NCBI GenBank assembly: GCA_002315285.1
Contig: DCGR01000100.1
Location: 342 to 45,722 of the forward strand
Length of the DNA stretch: 45,381 bases
From: Bacteroides sp. UBA1773
GTDB taxonomy: Bacteria; Bacteroidota; Bacteroidia; Bacteroidales; Bacteroidaceae
Direction of reading: 5' to 3'
Part shown: positions 41,248 to 45,381 of the stretch, one piece after another
Numbering within the stretch: the stretch's first letter is position 1
How the letters are laid out: each line of letters starts with the position of its first letter
Position numbers and translations under genes: made by a program
Notes under the pieces: generated by a model
Told to the model about the DNA's origin: nothing
Databases searched by the model: none
Seen by the model: the letters and a program-made list of their open reading frames with translations, nothing else

Positions 41248-44200
41248 TTATTCAGCGGCAACAAGAGCAGCCAAAACGTTTGCCAAGTTTGCCAAAGCAG
41301 CCTCGTAAACTGCGTATGCAGCATCGTAGTTAGCCTGAGCAGTAGCAAGAGCTTCGCTAGCAGCCTGTACCTTGTAAGCGTAAACCGATTCACCAGCCTT
41401 GAAGAGGTCGAGAACGTTCTGTGCCATCTCAACAGCCTTGGCAGCTTCTTCGTAAGCAGCCTGAGCCTCAGCCAGCTGCTTTGCCCAGTAAGCCTTCACC
41501 TGGTCGAGAGTCTCATAACCACCAGTCAACTGATTATACTGTTCTTTTGCTACATTCAGGTAGTAAGTGTAGAGGTTCTGAGCCTGCTGGTCAGCCTTCC
41601 AAGTTGCATCGTAAGCAGCCTTCTGATTGTCGCGAGCCTTCTTGGCAGCATCAGTTGCCTTTTTAGCTGCCTTATAATTAGCTATAACGCGATCGTTAGC
41701 ATCCTTGAACGGTTTGAGAGTAGCTACGCGAGCTGCGATTTCAGCCTCCAACACAGCCTTCTGAGCCTGGAGGTCGGCAACAGCCTGAGCCACATACTCA
41801 TCAATCTTCTGGAAGTCGTTTACAATAGCAAGGTTCTTGTTCTTGATGAACTTATAGCCGAATGCGCCGAAGCCGTCGAAGCGAGTTCTACCCTCGTTGA
41901 ACTGTTCTTCACAGAGTGCGAGCAACTGCTCTTCGATGTCAGCCTTGATATAGCGAGGTTGTGTTTCGCGACCGAAGGTTTCCAATGATCTCTTAACCAA
42001 TGCTTCTGCAACAAGGGCCTTGTTCTTCACATAAACCTCTGTCAGCTGAGCTTCAGCTTCGCTGGAGAGTGCGTTGTTCTGAAGTTCAACAACTGGCAAG
42101 TTGTGGAGACGATAGTTGAATGTCAGCTTGTCAATCTGATCACTGTAAGATGCGATGTACAGAGAGTCTCTATCACTTCTTCTGAACTTTCTTGACTGAG
42201 ATTCGAGTTTCTTGCAGAAGTCATCCGTGTACTTGTCTTCACCAAATACAACATCGTATGTCTGGTCAGCATTTACTGTAGTGTTCACACCATAATAGCT
42301 GAGCATGTGATCAGAATAATCCATCCACAAAGGCATGTTTCTAACGCCCAATGCTTCCAATTCTTCAGAGCTTCTCAAGTCAGATTTGTAGTCATAGAAC
42401 AAGACACGCAGCACTACTTCAGCCATTGTCAGATTTTCGTCATATCGATCCTGATAGCTAAGGTATTCAGCAGTTTTGGCGATACGTCTTTCTCTTTCAC
42501 GATCAGAATAAGGCAACAGAGAACGGATTTCTCTCACGCACTTGTTCTCAAGTGAGCCATGGTAATCACCATTAATTTCTGCAAGCTGTTCACGAAGAGC
42601 TTCGTACAATTGGCGAATTTCGGGCTTCTGACGACGCTTATACCACTTTGAGATTGTATTTTCATAAACTTCCTGTGCACAATCAGAGAGATTGTCCATC
42701 AACTGTTTGTATTCATCAGCAAAAGCAATCGAAAGGGCCTTCTGAATGGTCAACACAATTTCATTTACTTCAGCAGCAGTCAGAACACTTGCCCTATCAT
42801 TATCCGTCAGCTGGCGGTGAGATGATTTGTTGACCAGATTTCTGTTGGAATCCAACATATCTTCGATTTGAGCCTTGATTGCCACAGCGGATTCACCTTT
42901 CTTTTGCATGCGGGCAATTTCAGTCTTTACATCTTCCCAATCATAACCACCATTGTCATCAATACATCTCATGGCTTTTTTAGTGTAGCCAAGGACTTGA
43001 ACCCCTACAAATTCAACGCCACCATTCATGATCATTCGAACAAGAGCTGGATAAGAGAAATCATTGAAACGTTTTTCAAGTGAATGCGCATCAGATACCT
43101 CGGTGAACATTTCTGCAATAGCAATTTCTTCTTCTGCCTTGGCAACTTTCTCTTTCACTTCTGCTGATTTACCAAAGCCATTCATTAATACAGATGTGTA
43201 CAAGCTATCGAATTGCTCCTTGATGAAAGCCTGAGCCTTCACAGCATAAGCAGCATTATCAGTGTTGTACTTTTCGATAGCAGCCGACAAGTTGCCATAA
43301 GCAGTGTTGTATTCCTGAACACCAGCGTTGAAGCGAGCAGCTTCTTCTTCGGTAGGCAGATTTGCTACCACTTCGCCTTCCTTCGCATTTTCAGTCAGCT
43401 GAGCCTGGAATTCCCATGCCTTTACGCTTGCATCATAAACAGAGTCTGCTTTGTCAGAGGCAGCCTGAGCATCCTCAGTAAGAAGTGACAACCATGCCTG
43501 AACGTTAGGATCAGCCTTGAATGCAGCCAAATCGGTAGTGAACGAAGTCAAATCGTTCAGGTGCGGATACATGTTTTTTTCATTATCCTTTGCACCCTTA
43601 GCAGAATATTCCGAATATTTCCACTGGAATGGATCGTAGCTATACTTACGTGGGTTAGCTTGTGAATTATAGAACAAATAGTTGGACTTAGCCTGCTGCC
43701 GCCCAGCTTCTGAATCAAGAGCAACAAGGTTAGTATCCTCCTCAGATACAGCTGCCAACACCTTTGCCAATACTTGCTCTGAACGTTCTTCAATGCCAAA
43801 CTGAGTCAGATACAAGAAGAAGCCCAAAGAAGGATTCATATAATAAGTGAATTCAGCCGATTTCACATCCTTTTCAGCTTCCTTCTTATACATTGCTGTT
43901 GTATCATTTTGAGCTTTCAAAGCACCAGTAGGTTCATCCAATTTATCACCTTCTGCAACAGGCTCGTAAACCTTCAGTTCCGTGTTGATAGCGCCCTTTG
44001 TAGCTTCGTATTCGCCCTGAGCCTGGATGGCTGCCTTATAAGCCTGCTCGAGAGCCTGGAACTCTTCCTGCTGCAAGATGTAAGCTACTTCAGTAGAATC
44101 CTTGCAGTACAGTTCACGATAGTAAGCAATAGAGTCGTTGAGCATCGACACCAGGTCATCCCACTCTTCAGCGGTGTACTTGATAGCACGCGAAGCGACC

Positions 44201-44880
44201 TCAGTAGTAATAGCCACGTTAGCAGCAGCCATGTCAGCATCAGCCTTTGCCAAATCAACGTCGTTCTGCAATTCGCCTTCAGTCAGGTACTCTTCTTCAT
44301 CGTTGAGAGCTGCCAAATAATCTGATTGGGCTTTCTGCAACGACTCAGCTTTTTCGTTGAGGATTGCGCTTGTAGAAGCAACATATTCTCTGGCTGTGTT
44401 GATGGCAGTTTTCTCTGCGTCTGTGAAACCAGACTGCAAAGCAGCGATAGCGCGCAGGTTCTCTTCCAGATTCTTCTGGTATTCAGCCTGCTGTGCCTGC
44501 CATTTCACGATGTTTGCCTCTGCTTGGGCAGAAGCTTCGTCAGCCTGTGCCTGCAACTCCTGCAATTTCACTGCAGCTGCTGCCTTTTCAGCTTCAGTAG
44601 TAGCACGCTGTGCCTCAGCCTGGGCCTTCACCAAGTCTGCCTTAGCCTGTTCAACTGCGGCCAGAGCCTTGTTGTACTCGGCAATAGCAGCGTTGATGGT
44701 AGCCTCAGAAGCAATCTTAGTTGCAGTGGCTTGCTCAACAAGTACTTTCGCACGAAGCAATTCGGCCTTAGCACTGCGCATTTCCTTAATACCTTCGGGT
44801 TCGTCATTATTGACACAACTTGTGAAGGCAACAGTTGCACCTAAGAATAAGGTAGCAACCAAATACGTCCATTTCTTCAT
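41248..44880 (-). CDS. Large coiled-coil lipoprotein (1210 residues), function unknown
   Basis: A lipobox (FTSC, C22) starts a protein I cannot assign to a known family. Residues about 30-300 are an Ala/Gln/Glu/Lys-rich coiled coil (EYNKALAAVEQAKADLVKAQ, then EAQRATTEAEKAAAAVKLQE). Residues about 310-980 are mixed and less regular, with a Tyr/Asn-rich part (NYLFYNSQANPRKYSYDPFQ), a second helical stretch (about 480-620), and a charged stretch (NTISKWYKRRQKPEIRQLYE). Residues about 1000-1210 return to Ala-rich coiled coil (KQLAEAQAAYEEAAKAVEMA) ending AALVAAE. The DNA of the middle part is visibly richer in A and T than both ends. The two coils flanking a globular middle could fold back on each other. 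It is followed by a beta-barrel protein gene. Confidence 0.8.
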   Translation of the reverse strand: MKKWTYLVATLFLGATVAFTSCVNNDEPEGIKEMRSAKAELLRAKVLVEQATATKIASEATINAAIAEYNKALAAVEQAKADLVKAQAEAQRATTEAEKAAAAVKLQELQAQADEASAQAEANIVKWQAQQAEYQKNLEENLRAIAALQSGFTDAEKTAINTAREYVASTSAILNEKAESLQKAQSDYLAALNDEEEYLTEGELQNDVDLAKADADMAAANVAITTEVASRAIKYTAEEWDDLVSMLNDSIAYYRELYCKDSTEVAYILQQEEFQALEQAYKAAIQAQGEYEATKGAINTELKVYEPVAEGDKLDEPTGALKAQNDTTAMYKKEAEKDVKSAEFTYYMNPSLGFFLYLTQFGIEERSEQVLAKVLAAVSEEDTNLVALDSEAGRQQAKSNYLFYNSQANPRKYSYDPFQWKYSEYSAKGAKDNEKNMYPHLNDLTSFTTDLAAFKADPNVQAWLSLLTEDAQAASDKADSVYDASVKAWEFQAQLTENAKEGEVVANLPTEEEAARFNAGVQEYNTAYGNLSAAIEKYNTDNAAYAVKAQAFIKEQFDSLYTSVLMNGFGKSAEVKEKVAKAEEEIAIAEMFTEVSDAHSLEKRFNDFSYPALVRMIMNGGVEFVGVQVLGYTKKAMRCIDDNGGYDWEDVKTEIARMQKKGESAVAIKAQIEDMLDSNRNLVNKSSHRQLTDNDRASVLTAAEVNEIVLTIQKALSIAFADEYKQLMDNLSDCAQEVYENTISKWYKRRQKPEIRQLYEALREQLAEINGDYHGSLENKCVREIRSLLPYSDRERERRIAKTAEYLSYQDRYDENLTMAEVVLRVLFYDYKSDLRSSEELEALGVRNMPLWMDYSDHMLSYYGVNTTVNADQTYDVVFGEDKYTDDFCKKLESQSRKFRRSDRDSLYIASYSDQIDKLTFNYRLHNLPVVELQNNALSSEAEAQLTEVYVKNKALVAEALVKRSLETFGRETQPRYIKADIEEQLLALCEEQFNEGRTRFDGFGAFGYKFIKNKNLAIVNDFQKIDEYVAQAVADLQAQKAVLEAEIAARVATLKPFKDANDRVIANYKAAKKATDAAKKARDNQKAAYDATWKADQQAQNLYTYYLNVAKEQYNQLTGGYETLDQVKAYWAKQLAEAQAAYEEAAKAVEMAQNVLDLFKAGESVYAYKVQAASEALATAQANYDAAYAVYEAALANLANVLAALVAAE

Positions 44881-45116
44881 TGTTTAATAATAATTTGTTG
44901 TTAATAAAAAAGTTAATAATTAAAAAAAGTTGATAATGTTCTTTGTTTTTCGATTCTGTCCCTATCTGCTTTGTATTCAGTAATGTTATTAAAGTTATTA
45001 TGATCAGTTCAACACGGTTTTCCAATCTGTTTTTTCACACCTATTTAATATATGCACCTTTTTCGCCTTTCTCCATTCAGCACTATTCCACGCGAAACAA
45101 TACGCTAATACAGCCA

Positions 45117-45124
45117 CAAAGATA
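45117..45124 (-). promoter_or_regulatory. -7 element (TATCTTTG), proximal copy
   Basis: Matches TAnnTTTG on the minus strand. ATTG (45143-45146), one mismatch from TTTG, lies 18 bases upstream. It would start a transcript near 45110, about 230 bases before the coiled-coil lipoprotein gene. Confidence 0.5.
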
Positions 45125-45210
45125 TGGTTTCTTTTTGGTTCTCAATAGTTTTTTATCCGTTTTAACCTTTTTTTGCATATGATTTCCACTCCATAAGTAG
45201 TAAAACAGTG

Positions 45211-45218
45211 CAAAGATA
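45211..45218 (-). promoter_or_regulatory. -7 element (TATCTTTG), distal copy
   Basis: Identical to the proximal copy and 94 bases further upstream. A TTTG (45235-45238) stands 16 bases upstream, closer than the usual 19-21, so this copy is less certain. Confidence 0.4.
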
Positions 45219-45309
45219 GGAAGAAAAATGAAAGCAAAAAACATTTTCGAGGAAAAATGACGTGAAATCAAAAAAAAACTTCATCAAAGTGATAAATTGT
45301 GAATAATTA

Positions 45310-45359
45310 TCGGAGATTCCAGGAAATCCCAGGAAACCCTAGGAAACCCTAGGAAAAAT
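45310..45359. repeat. Degenerate 10-bp-period repeat array C
   Basis: Units CAGGAAATCC, CAGGAAACCC, TAGGAAACCC and TAGGAAAAAT (45320-45359), preceded by a weaker unit at 45310. The period is exactly 10 and the consensus is YRGGRAANCC as in arrays A and B. It lies in intergenic DNA at the window edge, so its downstream neighbour is unknown. Confidence 0.8.
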
Positions 45360-45381
45360 CGTAACTATTCAGGCCGTGTAA

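Larger units (their letters stand above)
44881..45309. other. AT-rich non-coding region upstream of the coiled-coil lipoprotein gene
   Basis: No supported gene. A 62-codon minus-strand frame (45083-45271) lacks a good start and overlaps promoter-like sites, so it is not called. The region is rich in A- and T-runs and contains two identical TATCTTTG elements on the minus strand, annotated separately. With the start codon at 44880 the leader would be about 230-330 bases, unusually long for the window. Confidence 0.6.

Noticed and set aside
45083..45271. A 62-codon minus-strand frame with a hydrophobic start
   Set aside because: Begins with TTG or a late ATG, overlaps two promoter-like elements, and resembles random translation of AT-rich DNA.

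Overview
The window looks like a chromosomal segment of a Bacteroidota bacterium, most likely Prevotella in the broad sense (family Prevotellaceae). The reasons are the gene set (PFOR, DUF4492-cydAB, RNase Y next to ZapA, GH92 and GH31 enzymes, BspA-type leucine-rich repeats, DUF4369 and OmpA envelope proteins), the lack of Shine-Dalgarno sequences before most genes, and several promoters of the phylum type (TTTG, about 20 bases, TAnnTTTG). Genus is inference. I saw no rRNA, tRNA, CRISPR array, insertion sequence or prophage.

Layout. 1-2.1 kb: 3' end of a PD-(D/E)XK-type ATPase gene and a Tat-exported FAD oxidoreductase. 2.1-9.6 kb (minus strand): a three-gene operon behind a textbook promoter. 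It encodes an isopropylmalate-synthase-like protein that lacks the metal-binding histidines, a fusion of a sugar-isomerase TIM barrel to an acyl-CoA synthetase, and pyruvate:ferredoxin oxidoreductase. 9.7-13 kb: a secreted GH31 enzyme (minus), then purN and a DUF1080 3-keto-glycoside hydrolase (plus). 13-18.2 kb (plus): YihY/BrkB membrane protein, an unknown protein, a ZapB-like coiled coil, ZapA, RNase Y and MazG. 18.2-22.4 kb (minus): ribosomal protein S1, then RNase Z, an ECF sigma factor, a putative anti-sigma protein and a small secreted protein in tight array. 22.5-27.8 kb (plus): DUF4492-cydA-cydB and a GH92 lipoprotein. 27.8-30.7 kb (minus): MlaE and MlaF with a GntP-type permease. 30.7-33.8 kb (plus): lptB, pta, ackA. 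33.8-36.2 kb (minus): rpiB and tkt. 36.4-44.9 kb (minus): five envelope proteins, three of them lipoproteins and two of those built on coiled coils. 44.9-45.4 kb: AT-rich non-coding DNA.

How the genes work together. PFOR makes acetyl-CoA and reduced ferredoxin, and Pta-AckA turns acetyl-CoA into acetate and ATP. RpiB and transketolase run the non-oxidative pentose phosphate pathway. Cytochrome bd deals with traces of oxygen. GH31, GH92 and the DUF1080 protein harvest glycans. LptB and MlaEF maintain the outer membrane.

The least explained items are the 2.1-9.6 kb operon, a family of degenerate repeats with an exact 10-bp period found in three intergenic regions (33.75, 36.30 and 45.31 kb), and a 1210-residue lipoprotein built as coil, globular region, coil.
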